Below, in pieces: positions 36,064 to 47,251 of a DNA stretch of 64,000 bases (within the stretch, counting starts at the first letter, position 1; each line of letters opens with the position of its first letter). The stretch is from Gigaspora rosea (lineage: Eukaryota > Glomeromycota > Glomeromycetes > Diversisporales > Gigasporaceae). The notes under the pieces are model-generated. The model made no database searches. It saw only the letters and a program-made list of their open reading frames with translations, and was not told the origin of the DNA. A program made the translations under genes and the position numbers. The stretch is from contig QKWP01000617.1 of assembly GCA_003550325.1 (NCBI GenBank), positions 163,672-227,671 on the forward strand, in the 5' to 3' direction.

Positions 36064-36933
36064 TATATTTGGCTCTGTTATTACTAATTAAATTTGCATT
36101 AATTATCCCTATTAATACCAATCATAACACATTGATATAATTAATCTCAATTCGATCTCCTACACTTATCATGATAGTACCATGTATTACACATGAGATT
36201 TTTATTTCATCGTTACTATTATTACCTTTCACTCTGCTAACTAGAGATTGGAATTGGTTTAGTTAACTAATTAGTCGACATAAAAATTTTTTAGTCAACT
36301 AACCTGATCCCAATTTGTACTACTAACCTAATCACTATTTTTTTGTTTATATAAGATACCTTCTCACATGATATGGATGTTAAGTAGTCTGATTACTTTA
36401 GTTTTTACAGTACAACTTAGATGTAACAGAGCTGGTTTGACCAGGTTGGTTACATATAAATTGTGTCTCTAGACTCGCATGGCATTTCCCATACTATGTA
36501 TTTGCATTAGAGCAACTGTACCAAACCACTACTTATTAGCTATTATGGCCATTACAACTATTACAACTATTACACCCTTTGTAACTATTACACCTATTAT
36601 GACAATTATATCTATTACAACTATTATACCTTTTATGGCAAATCATTACAATTTTAAGGTAAAAAGGTTGCAACTTTACAACTTGACTAAACCTATTACA
36701 GCATGCAACCTTAGTTGTTGCTATAGTTATTTTGGTGTTGTTAATATTATAACTTTGTTGTACTGTTGTTTGTTCACCATCATCAAGACTGTAGCTATTG
36801 GCTGTTGTGGTACTGTAGTTATTACTATTATTTTAGCATTAGTGAAGTTATCAATATTGAATTGGTATTATGTTTTTGTGATTTTGCTGACCTTTATGTG
36901 AACTTATGCTATTATTGTTTGTAATACTATTTA

Positions 36934-37067
36934 CTGTATTCCTCTAAAAATAAGCACCACCTGAAAATAAGCACCCCTGGCCTATATTAAGTCAATTTTG
37001 GCCTGAATTATGACTACCTTGGCAGCATTATGTGCAAAAAAGAGTGCTTATTTTCAGAGGAATACAG
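36934..37067. mobile_element. 134-bp TA-flanked MITE
   Basis: CTGTATTCCTCTAAAAATAA and the complement of CTGTATTCCTCTGAAAATAA, continuing GCAC, form TIRs of about 24 bp. TA lies at 36932-36933 and 37068-37069. Confidence 0.85.
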
Positions 37068-37069
37068 TA

Positions 37070-38720
37070 CTACCTTTAATAAAACCTTTTTTAGTAAGCA
37101 TTTTTAGCTGCATATAGTTTTAAATTTGGGCTATTTTAAAGAAACATAATTTTATTTATATTATTGTTCATATTTTAGTTGTAAATGTGTTATTAATGTT
37201 TGTTCTTTTTTATAGCATGTTTTGAGCTTTTCTAGAAGTATGTCTTTGGAATCTTAGAATGTATAATTATTTGTTGTTCTTTGTTTTACTTGTAAATACT
37301 TACTAATGCTTGATTTTCTTTAAGAGCATATTATTTCATTATCTTTATTGGCTTTCTGAGTTGTAAATGTATTAGGCTTCATAAGAGTGCCTCTGAGCTT
37401 TAGTGATCATAGTTCTATTTGTTTTGTTGTTCTGCTTTGGTTTACCTATTGTGTCTTATTAATATACTTTTTTTCTTGCAAGTAATTGGTCTTTCATTAC
37501 ATAATGTTCTTTTGATTCTGCCTAGTGCTGTCTTTTTAATGTCATTGATGTGAATTTTGCTACATTTCATTATAATATTAGTTTTTAATATGTATTATTA
37601 GGATCATTTTGGGTTAGAGTTAGATTGGTATTAGTATAAAGTTAGGGTTAGATTGGTTAGTGATTAAGATTTCAGATAGTTTTATAGTATTTTGTTCTAT
37701 AGCATAAATTAAATAAAATTCAACTTGTTATGTAACTATTACCACAAGAAAATTCTTAATAATTAATAGATAGGATTTATCCATACTAAATCTAGTACAT
37801 TGTACTAGATTTCATATAGCTTGAGGTCTAGTTATCTGCTAATTTTATATAATAATTATATTTTTAAAAAAGTTTTATAAGTTCTTTAAATAGTAGACAA
37901 CTTGTACTTAAAAGCTTATAGATTATAATTTGTTTTTAAATTTTTAATAATCTTTTATATTTTAAAAAATTTTGCAAAAATTTAATTAGTAAATTTTCTA
38001 TATTAAAAATCAGTAAAATTTTAATATATGTAAAAGTTGTAATATATTACTTTAATTTTAATAATTTTTTTTTACAAAAGCAACAATATCTTATTTACAA
38101 TTTTTATTGAAAATTAAAAAAATTTATTATATAAAACTTTTTTTAAAATTATTCAAAAATTTTAAAACATATAAAATGTTAAAAATACAGTAGTAATAAT
38201 TTTCATTTGTACTATATAAACCTTACAATATAAAGTTAAATTTATTATATAAATAATAAAAATTTTTAAATATAATATGCCCATGATATTTTTAATGTTA
38301 TAAGCTTTTAGTTTATAAAATTTACTAATAATTTATAAAAATAAATATAAATAAAAATGTATTATACTAAATCTAGTACATTCGAAATTACAAATAATTG
38401 AATATTTAAAAAAATTATGTAAAAATAATTTTCTTAATAATATTAAAATAAAAAATGCCAACCTATTTTTGAATATCTAACAGATTTTTGTATATAAAAA
38501 TATAAATCTATATAATTTTTTAAAATTTTTAATCAATTTTACAAACTGTACTAAAATTAGTATAAAAGCATAAATCCAATCCATTAAATGAAAAAATCTG
38601 CTTTCATTTTGATGTCGCAGTTGTCACATCAATTACATGATCTGGAGTGCCCAAAAAATATCGCATTGCTGCTGATCACACGATCGGGTGCACTGTGGTG
38701 CAGGTGCACCATTTTTTATA
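37070..38720. other. Very AT-rich interval without genes
   Basis: No ORF or TIR pair was resolved. A local palindrome CTAAATCTAGTACATTGTAC lies near 37785, and a second CTAAATCTAGTACATT near 38369. Confidence 0.35.
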
Positions 38721-38729
38721 ATCCTATAA

Positions 38730-40080
38730 TTAATATTGTAATAAATTAATTTTCAAAGGGGTTAAAACCTCATTATTCTTGTGGACTGAATTATATTGTT
38801 GAATCTTTTGAAATAAAAATAAAACAATCGACACATAATAAATAAATGAATATCTGTATTATTTCACCGACAAACACGACAGACAAGGTTATTTTACAGA
38901 CGATTAATTCAATATATTGTAATGACAATTTTTTATAAATTGCACCAACTTTAAACCTAAACTTAACTCTAACAATAATGACTAGAATTAATTTGCCTGT
39001 GAAATTAGCTTTTGGTGAAATGATTCTTTATGAACGAACTTGTCCGTGAATTAATCGATTGCAAAATAACTTTGCCTGAAATTAATTCCCTTCATATTAA
39101 GCATTCTGTAAAATAATTATTAGTGAGTTGATCAAACCGAGTGAATCTGGTACCATTAAATAAATATTAAATAAAAAAAAACTCAATAAAATCCAATTAA
39201 TGTATCTAAATAAAATTGCAATAAACGCAATTTGAATCTTAAGGCATCTGTTAATAATGATAAAAAGTAGTTTATGTATTCTTGTTCCGCATCATTTCAG
39301 AATTTATGTCGATTCTGAATTGTCATTATCCATTTAACAATTATTAAAAAAAAAAGCAGGAAAAAAATTTAGAAATAATAATAATAGTAATAAAAATTAA
39401 AAAATTAAAAAAATATGTAAATAAATAAAAAGTGAATAAAAATGAATTAATTAAAAAAATACATTCAAATATTCATATATATTTTAATAATTTTTGCATT
39501 CCCTGCGTAGAAACATCTGCATTTATTTTTTGGCAACGGCAGGAATCTGATTGGTGTTATGTCTGACCCAAAACTAATGAGAAGAGAATTACCACAATTT
39601 TTTTTTTTTTAAAAAAAAAAAGCATGATTTACCTTTTTCATGACCGCATGCTCAGCATGGTGGGTAGCACAGATTATTTCATAAAATTTTCGACATAACA
39701 AACTTGTATCCCCAAGTTATTCCTAACTTGTTTAGGCATGTGCAGTTCTTCTATTACGCCAATACAAAGAACCTTAAAGGTATTAGCTTGAATATCGAGT
39801 TACATTGAAGATCAGAATTTTTTAGTATATTTAGACATTTATTATAAAGAATTTTACGAATCATGAAGCCATATCATTGCGAATCAATAAAGTGTTGAAG
39901 AAATTAGGTAATACCAGGCGATAAAGATCGATCCGAATATAATGAATAAAAAAAAAAGTGAAGCATGAACAATAAAGAATTATATAATTTATCAATGAAA
40001 ATTTATTATTATCGTCATTGATAAAAAGCACAATTTTTTTATTATCGAAGAAAATAGTAACAATATTGACGTACAGTATG
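38730..40080. repeat. About 1.3-kb direct repeat, copy 1
   Basis: Aligns in the same orientation with 44740-46060. Shared landmarks include TTATTTCACCGACAAAC, TTTACAGACGATTAATTCAA, AAATTGCACCAACTTTAAAC, GACCG(G)CATGCTCAGCATGG, and GATAAAGATCGATCCGAAT. It contains a minus-strand remnant of the small coding-like exon described for copy 2, here with a premature stop. Terminal words overlap those of the foldback at 28270-29149, so both may derive from one Mutator-like family. Confidence 0.8.
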
Positions 40081-40700
40081 TTACACTAGCACAGCCATTA
40101 ACATGTGAAACCATATGCAAGATTTATTTTAGATGGTTGTAAATAACCCAGTTACACACGGGTTCATATTCTGTGCCGAAGGCACGGGATTTAAATATGA
40201 ACTCGTGTTATTGCACGGTGTCTAACGTAACAATCCCGTGCTGCAATAAACTCCGTTATGCAAGCATGACTACAATCAACATATTAAATAAATACATCCA
40301 TATGATCTTATTAAAAGCAAATGCCTAAATATAACCATATTTTGTATGCTAAATAATTTTCTACTCTAAATAGTTCTAATCAGATAGACAAACTATTAAT
40401 CGATATAATAAAAAAAATAGGTCAAACTTCTGAATAATTTGCCGTTATATTTCGCAACTTTATCATTTCTTATTAATCAATGCAATTATATAAACAAAAC
40501 CCCCTCAGCATTATATCCTTTAACCTTGTTATGTATATGAAATTTCTGGAAATTTAGGAATTCTGGAATTTTGGAAAAGATGATCAAAGCAGTCACTATT
40601 TTAGTCGAAATGCATCAAAAACATAATTTTTGTATAACTTTGCACAGATACTAAGGGACCTCCGTTACGCTCCTGACAATAATCGATAAAAATCTTTATC
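40081..40700. other. Interval with a small palindrome
   Basis: A stem pairs ACACGGGTTCATATT with AATATGAACTCGTGTT around GTGCCGAAGGCAC (about 40154-40210). Otherwise non-coding 3' flank of the protease gene. Confidence 0.5.
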
Positions 40701-40704
40701 AACC

Positions 40705-40820
40705 GATAAAGTCTAATAAATTTTGAAATTAGCTAGTGTGACATTTACTAGTGATTTGTTACGATAAAGTCTAATAAATTTTGAAATAAGCTAGTGTGAC
40801 ATTTACTAGTGATTTGTTAC
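40705..40820. repeat. 58-bp tandem duplication overlapping the protease 3' end
   Basis: GATAAAGTCTAATAAATTTT starts at 40705 and again at 40763, continuing to GTGATTTGTTAC. The second copy supplies the last codons and stop region of the protease reading frame. Confidence 0.9.
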
Positions 40821-42749
40821 AATAACACTTAAGTTTAAATTATAATCTGACCTAGAAACTCTGAAACTTACAGGTAATGGTAAAATATCGCATACAGTTC
40901 TGCTCCCTCCAACTACTGTACCGACCACTGATACAAAAGGCAATTCAAGTGCTGAATAAGTATATACAGTCCCACCACTATCACCATGACCACCTTCCAG
41001 ATTTGTTCTAATCATTTCTTTCTTAGTTACAGTTTGATTATTTGAGTTTCTGTACGTTGCTACAACATCGAATTCTAACACTTCTCCACAAGTAAAATGT
41101 GTGATGTAAGCAGATTTACATATACTAGCACCCACACTAGTTACCACGCCAACATCCCTGATAAATAACAGTGCATATAGATTTGGGTGATCAAGATTAC
41201 TTATAATTGTTGATAATGAGACATTTGTACCTATTTTCCTGATTAAACCGAAATCATATGGAGCAGGGCTATAATATTCTAATGGACCAACGTATCTATA
41301 AGTGGGTGGAGAATACCATCTTTTTTGATATAAATCGACAAAACCTTGTTGATTTCGAGGTGATCTACTACCACAATGCCCTCCGGTCATAATATAATCC
41401 TGACCATTCGAATCTTGCACTCGTAAACCTACTGAACATACTGGTCGGCCATTTCTATCATGTAAGCCATCACCACCTAGTAATTGAGGATGTATTAGCC
41501 CATCCCTTTTTTCAATGCTGGATTCCAAAGTAGTTGAATCTGTGGGATATGTTTCTGAATATTGTATGTTTGGGTTAAATTTTGCTGCGCTATCTATAAA
41601 ATTTTTGTTCACTTCATCATCTTCATCAGGGCCAGTGATTTTCTGCGTTGCACGTAATGCCGCAGAAATCACAGAATAGGGTCACAAATGCAGAAAGTAT
41701 CACAGATACCGCAGAATTATCGCAGAAAGTGGGGTAATGAGGAGGTAATAATAAAAAAAATTTTTTAAAATACAATTTATACATATGTACGCGTACGTAT
41801 ATACGTATTTTACCTGTTATCTATTATTAATCTAAAAAGTCAGGTAATGGAATTCACAAGTGTAAGGCTAAAGTAATAAAATGCCTTGTAAAAATAATTC
41901 AGGTTTCGTTATTTTTGTATACTTGTACTATCATCTTATCAATCGTATATTAAAATAAAGTTAATTAATTCTTGGATAATTTAAATTTATATAAATTATC
42001 TTTGAATTCTATGATAAAGTTGTTATACGCACATAATGAATAAAAAAAAAAGTAAATTTTCAAAGATTACGGTTCATACTAGGGTTGAGGAAAATCCTGG
42101 TGAATTTCGCAGAATTGATAAAGTTACCACGGAAATCGTGCAGAATTTGCAAAATTGACTCGCAGAATTGATAAAGTTATCACGGAAATTTTGCAGAATT
42201 TACAAAATTGACTTGCAGAATATATAAATTAGCACGGACGGAATTGACCAATAGCGCCGCAGAAAATCACTGGCCCTGATCTTCATGATTCAAATATATG
42301 ACGATATTATTAAATTTCGGATTAATGCCGATTTTAACGTTATATGCATTAAATTTTTGAGCTAGTATAGTTAATTTATTAAATGTAGTATTTAATTGAT
42401 ATGAAGATTTGGTGGCATTTAGAAAAGATAATAAAATCTACATATGGCTTTATCTTAGGAGAGGATTTCACAATCGGTATTATAGATGAATTCACTGTAT
42501 TGATGAAGACTTTATTTTCTCTCACATTAATATATGTTCCACCAAAGCTCGAATTATCTAATATTGGCTTCAATATACTGTCTATCATGGTTAAATTCTT
42601 CTCAATAGCCAATAATTCGGGTACTTTTTCAACTGGTACCCCCCAGTATTTTGCTAAAGGTTCGTACGAGCGTGTATTATTGAATGGTTTAGCAGCATAA
42701 AAAGAATTGACAATAAATTTATTAAAATGTATACAGCTTTCGTAACCAT
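40806..42749 (-). pseudogene. Secreted trypsin-like serine protease gene split by a hAT MITE
   Basis: Minus strand. A signal peptide-like start MVTKAVYILINLLSILFML begins at 42749. After an apparent 1-nt frame change near 42660, a propeptide reads EPLAKYWGVPVEKVPELL, later GGTYINVRENKVFINTV, then (another frame change near 42410) NTTFNKLTILAQKFNAYNV up to LNHED at 42279. A 652-bp MITE intervenes. The frame resumes at 41626 with DDEVNKNFID, a dibasic EKR site, and the S1-type catalytic domain: His in TGGHCGS, Asp in APYDFGLI, Ser in GGHGDSGGTV (residues 99, 140 and 232 of the 288-codon open frame starting 41672). Ignoring the MITE and one duplication, the frame is continuous at the insertion point. 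It would be an extracellular peptidase of the propeptide-bearing S1 (alpha-lytic/streptogrisin-like) group. The catalytic domain is intact. Confidence 0.8.
41627..42278. mobile_element. 652-bp hAT MITE inserted in the protease propeptide
   Basis: The ends are CAGGGCCAGTGATTTTCTGC and its complement GCAGAAAATCACTGGCCCTG. An exact 8-bp duplication atcttcat lies at 41619-41626 and 42279-42286. GCAGAATTGATAAAGTTA-type words repeat near the right end. On the protease strand the element introduces an immediate TGA, but it also carries an ATG (complement of 41670-41672) in frame with the downstream protease. Confidence 0.95.
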
Positions 42750-43817
42750 ATTGACTAAAATATGGGTTGATAATAAAATATCATTAATGGATTAATGGAA
42801 AAGATTTTTCATTTCAAAAGGGATATTTATATAATTGCAAAAAATTAGCGATTAATCGATTGTATTTAATAAATAGAATGGCACATTTACTGTTTAGAAA
42901 TACAAAAGAAATCACATGTGTTACGAACATCAGTAGGCTATATTATATGGAGTCTTTACTTGAGAATCATGTTATGAAACATAGTAAATCATATCTCTCA
43001 TAACGTGATTTTCAAGACAAAAGCCCTGAATATATGGTTATATAAAGAAGTTCCAAAACTGCGTTAGTCTTAAGTTTTATAGACTAGTTTTGATCATATT
43101 GATATCTATTACCTAGTGATCCAATTTAGATAATTTGGTATGATTCGAATCATATTATAGAGACGATTCAAATAGTAAGAAATCATTCAGATGAATGTGT
43201 TTACATTAGGGCTAGTTACTATTTGGGTTCTTTCACAGCAAAACCATGCTTAGAGTATGTAATATATAATATAAATATGGTTTTGCTGTAAAAGAACCCA
43301 TTTTAGATAGTGAACCGTATCAATGATATAACCATTTCCGTCCTTTGTTGCACTATAGTGTTAGTTTCAGTATATAGCTTTATACATTATATATATAGTA
43401 GTTAGACATTTTCAATATCGATATGTCATAATGAATGATAATTATACTATATTGGGATTTTTGCTAACTATTTTTGCTAACAAAATGACTCAGGAACTAT
43501 GATTCTTGAATTAAGATCTCTATTTAGAATACTATGTGGATAGGTAAAATAATGAATAAACAAGGTTATATATAATATATCGATATAGTGGCATGTGATA
43601 AGATAGGATAATTAATTGGAAATAAAAATAAAATAAAATGAAAAAAGTAAGTTAATTCCAACCTGAAGTTTTAAAATCATTTGAATAGTGTCAGAAAAAA
43701 TGAAACTTCAGTTTTCGAGCTTATTGTTTATCATTTATCAAACCCAGCTCGTGAAAATTTGACAGTAAGATATATTATCTTTTAGTGATTTAAGTCACGT
43801 GGATTTTGAAACGGTTG

Positions 43818-44044
43818 GATAGAAATCAGGTACATTTGAAAAAAAAATTAATACCTTAACTTTCACAGCTCATATATCGATGAATTTTGAAGCTATCTTG
43901 ATAATTTAATATTCAAAGAAAGCTTAAATCTTAAGCTTTCTTTTGAATATTAAATCATCATGATAGTTTTAAAATTCATTGAGATATGAGCTGTGAAATT
44001 AGGATATTGATTTTTTTCAAATGTAGATCTGCCTGATTTCTATT
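43818..44044. repeat. 227-bp palindrome (foldback)
   Basis: GATAGAAATCAGGTACATTT pairs with AAATGTAGATCTGCCTGATTTCTA. The arms continue through TTTCACAGCTCATAT and AATTTTGAAGCTATC to a centre AAAGCTTAAATCTTAAGCTTT near 43930. No ORF. Confidence 0.8.
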
Positions 44045-44095
44045 GACGGCAATCCATATAAATTATATATATATTCTTTTTTCTTTTTTATTTTA

Positions 44096-44308
44096 CAGCT
44101 GTTTTTACAACTTCCGGAACGTCTGAAAATTTTCTCATAAATTTCCTCGATCTCTTTTAAGAATCACCTAACTTTTCAGAAACTACTTTACTGTTATTGG
44201 GACTTCGATAAAGACAGCGAAATTGTTTCTGAAAAATAGGCGACTTTTGGAACAAGATTCAGAAAGTGAGCAAATTTTCAAAATTTCAGAATTTATGGAA
44301 ACAACTGC
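44096..44308. mobile_element. Possible mariner-like MITE, related to 53925-54087
   Basis: It begins CAGCTGTTTTTACAACTTCC after a TA and ends AATTTATGGAAACAACTG. The outer ends resemble the CAGCTGTTTTCATAAATTC ends of the MITE at 53925-54087. A right-hand TA is missing, so the boundary is uncertain. Confidence 0.45.
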
Positions 44309-44739
44309 ACAAAAAAAAAATAAAATTACTTTAAGTGCATGATTTCAAATTGAATTAAAATATAAATGCAGAGATTATGAAATAAAGGTAGTTTATTTAA
44401 ATTAGTGATACAAAATCGATGAAAATTTTTCAATCGATTAGTTGATAGTACTATTTATACACCAAATAGGCCCGATAAAGTTCAAGCGATTTATTTTTTT
44501 TAAAGAAAAAGAAACATAAATCCGTTACTGGATGTTTCGCATCCAATAACAGCGCATCTAGCTTTGAATTTAATGCGTTCGCAACCTGAGCCCCTTCCTG
44601 GTCCAGGCTAGCACATTAAATTCAAAGCCAGATGCTTTTTTATTTGTCATATAAAAACGATCATCCTGTGATCCTTCGGGTCTTTCGCGTGATAAATAAA
44701 ACCGTTTATCGGTTGCTACGCATCCATTTACTATATAAT

Positions 44740-46060
44740 ATAATTAATATTCTAATAAATTATATTGTTGATTCTTTTGAAATAAAAATAAAACTATCAA
44801 CAAATAATTAATAAGTGAATCTATATCCGTATTATTTCACCGACAAACGCTTGTAGAAAACTCAATTCATAGATAATTATTTCATAGACAAGGTTGTTTT
44901 ACAGACGATTAATTCAATATTTCTTTACCGACTGTTTTTTTTTTTTATAAATTGCACCAACTTTAAACCTAAAAACTTAACTCTAACGACAATAACTATA
45001 ATTAATTTGCCTGCGAAATTAGCTGTTGGCGAAATAATTTTTTATGAACCGGACTTGTCCGTGAATTAATCGACTGCAAAATAACCTTGCCAGAAACTAA
45101 TTCTCTGCGAATTAAGTTTTCTGTAAGTAATTATTGGTGATTGATCGAGTCGAATGAATATGATACCATTAAATAAAAATTAAATAAAAAAACTCAATAA
45201 AATCGAATTAATGTAACTAAATAAAATTGCAATAAGCGCAATTTAAATCTTAAAGCGATCTTTAATAATGATAGAAAGTAATTTATGTATTCTTTAGAAA
45301 TAATAATAATAATAAAGTAAATAATTAAAAAATTAAATAAATTCTCAGTAAAAAATAAAAGGCGAATAAAAATGAATTAATATATGCTCGCCTAAATATT
45401 AAATGCTAGCTAAATTTTCATACATTAAAATATATTGAATATTCATAAATTTTTAACAATGCAATTAATAATTTTTGATTCCCCGCGTAGAACACATCCG
45501 CAATTGTTTTTCAGCAACTGGTCGGGTGTTTTGTCAAACCCGAATCTAAAAAGAAGATAGTTTCTACAATTTCTGTTTTTTTTTTTAAAAAAAAAAAAAT
45601 ACATAGATTTACCTTTTCCAGGCTTTTCATGACCGGCATGCTCAGCATGGTGGGTAGCAAGATTATTTCGTAAAATTTTCGACATAGCAAACTTGCATCC
45701 TCAAGTTATTCCTAACTTGTTTAGGCATGCGCAGTTCTTCTGTTGCGCAACCTTAAAGGTATTAGTTTGAATTTTGGGTTGCACTGAAGATCAGAATTTT
45801 TTTAGTATATTTAGACATTCATTATAACGAATTTCACGAGTTACGAAGCAATATCCTTGCGAATCAATAACGTGTTGAAGGAAATATGTAATACAAGGCG
45901 ATAAAGATCGATCCGAATGTAATGAATAAAAAAAAATGAAGCTGAAACAATTAACGAATTATCTTTATAAATATCAATGAAAAAAGATCAATGCAAATAT
46001 CATTTTAATTATCATTAATAATTATAATTATCGACATTGATAAAATGCGCAATTTTTATT
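44740..46060. repeat. About 1.3-kb direct repeat, copy 2
   Basis: Same-orientation copy of 38730-40080, about 5.95 kb away, differing by scattered substitutions and indels. It brackets the protease gene together with copy 1. Confidence 0.8.
45560..45685 (-). CDS. Small coding-like exon inside repeat copy 2
   Basis: The minus-strand ATG at 45685 opens MSKILRNNLATHHAEHAGHE, then KPGK, followed by a plausible splice donor AAAG/GTAAATC near 45612. A pyrimidine-rich CTTCTTTTTAG acceptor follows near 45556, after which the frame soon stops (DSGLTKHPTSC). The product would be about 36 residues with a His-rich start. The equivalent in copy 1 (near 39690) has a stop after MSKIL. I do not recognise it. 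It may be a captured gene fragment or chance. Confidence 0.3.
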
Positions 46061-46581
46061 GCTGTGGTCTCATGATCTGCATCACGAATTGACCTGGGTC
46101 GTGAAAATCGAGAAATATCAGGTGTCGATTCAGAATCGAAGTAAATTCAGAAGGTGCATTATCTTTATATCGAATTATACATAAGTATGGTATAGATGAG
46201 CAGATCAGTATAGTACAGGTGATTTTTAAAACCTGTACCATACTGATCACTAATCCTAACGCTAATATATATACTGTTGGCGGCGCAAATCTTACGTTTT
46301 TGATACTCCTGCACTTACTTTTTTGGGGGACCGTTAAAGCCAGGTGCCTTTATATGTTTTTTTATAAGGGTTAGTTAGGAGTTTGGGTTAGGATGTCTTA
46401 TAGGTAAAATTGCCTTCCGACATTTTTATTAATGCTCCTAATGCTCCAAGACAGGTTTAGACACTCGTTTCTTGTATTTTTGGTGTTTTTCACTTTTTTT
46501 CTTTGTTTTTGTCTCGTCGGGCTGATCCGTGACGATCAAAATTTACAATTTGATTGGCTGTCAGTCACGTGATGGCACCTC
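46061..46581. other. Non-coding interval
   Basis: A palindrome around 46185-46240 pairs ATGGTATAG.TGATCAGTAT words (TACAGGTGATTTTTAAAACCTGTA at its core). A TGCACTTACTTTTTTG at 46311 matches the outer edge of the palindrome's right arm near 47185, hinting that the left arm of that element was once longer and has been interrupted. Confidence 0.4.
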
Positions 46582-47172
46582 TTGATACTCCTAAATGTAC
46601 CCAAAAATTTTATTACTTTTTTGAGACACGGCGATTTTAAAAAAGTCACGTGACCGCCGCGATTAAAATCGACCAATGGAATTGCAGGTAAGATTCTAAT
46701 AAAAGGCTTAAAGTTTTTTTAATCGGAACTAATTTTTTTATTATGTCATTATTATTTGAATTTCTAATAAGAGTTGCAGAGATGAAAATTACCATTCCAA
46801 TAGTAGTAAACACATCAAAATTGGCTTAGTGTATCACGAGATATGAGTAAAAAAATTTTCGCGAATTTTGTTTTTTTAAAAAGCTTTAAAAATTCGCGAA
46901 ATTTTTTACTCATATCTCGTGATACACTAAGCCAATTTTGATGTGTTTACTACTATTGGAATGGTAATTTTCATCTCTACAACTCTTATTAGAAATTCAA
47001 ATAATAATAACATAATAAAAAAATTAGTTCCGATTAAAAAAACTTTAAGCCTTTTATTAGAATCTTACCTGCAATTCCATTGGTCGATTTTAATCGCGGC
47101 GGTCACGTGACTTTTTAAAATCGCCGTGTCTCAAAAAAGTAATATAATTTTTGGGGTACATTTAGAAGTATC
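46582..47172. repeat. 590-bp near-perfect palindrome
   Basis: Arms of about 290 bp. TTGATACTCCTAAATGTACC at 46582 pairs with GGTACATTTAGAAGTATCAA ending 47172. The pairing passes through GTCACGTGACCGCCGCGATT, GGAATTGCAGGTAAGATTCT and TAGTAGTAAACACATCAAAA to a centre near 46877 (AAATTCGCG stem, T-rich loop). Few mismatches are visible, so the arms are young or gene-converted. No ORF. Confidence 0.95.
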
Positions 47173-47251
47173 AAAAAAGTAAGTGCAGTTGCCCCCGGGC
47201 ATGCCCATATCATGTGATCACAAAAAATAACAGTGCATTGATTGGCTAATT

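Larger units (their letters stand above)
42750..44740. other. Non-coding interval with several hairpins
   Basis: Includes a small stem at about 42950-43030 (CTTGAGAATCATGTTATGA versus its complement) and one at 43215-43298 (GGGTTCTTTCACAGCAAAAC versus GTTTTGCTGTAAAAGAACCC). A third, at about 44561-44635, pairs GCATCTAGCTTTGAATTTAA with its complement. The two larger structures are listed separately. No gene. Confidence 0.5.

Noticed and set aside
36479-36901. 140-codon open frame with ITTITTI repeats
   Set aside because: Produced by ATTACAACTATTACA repeats; no start context or domain.
42401-42700. 99-codon plus-strand open frame
   Set aside because: Antisense of the protease propeptide.
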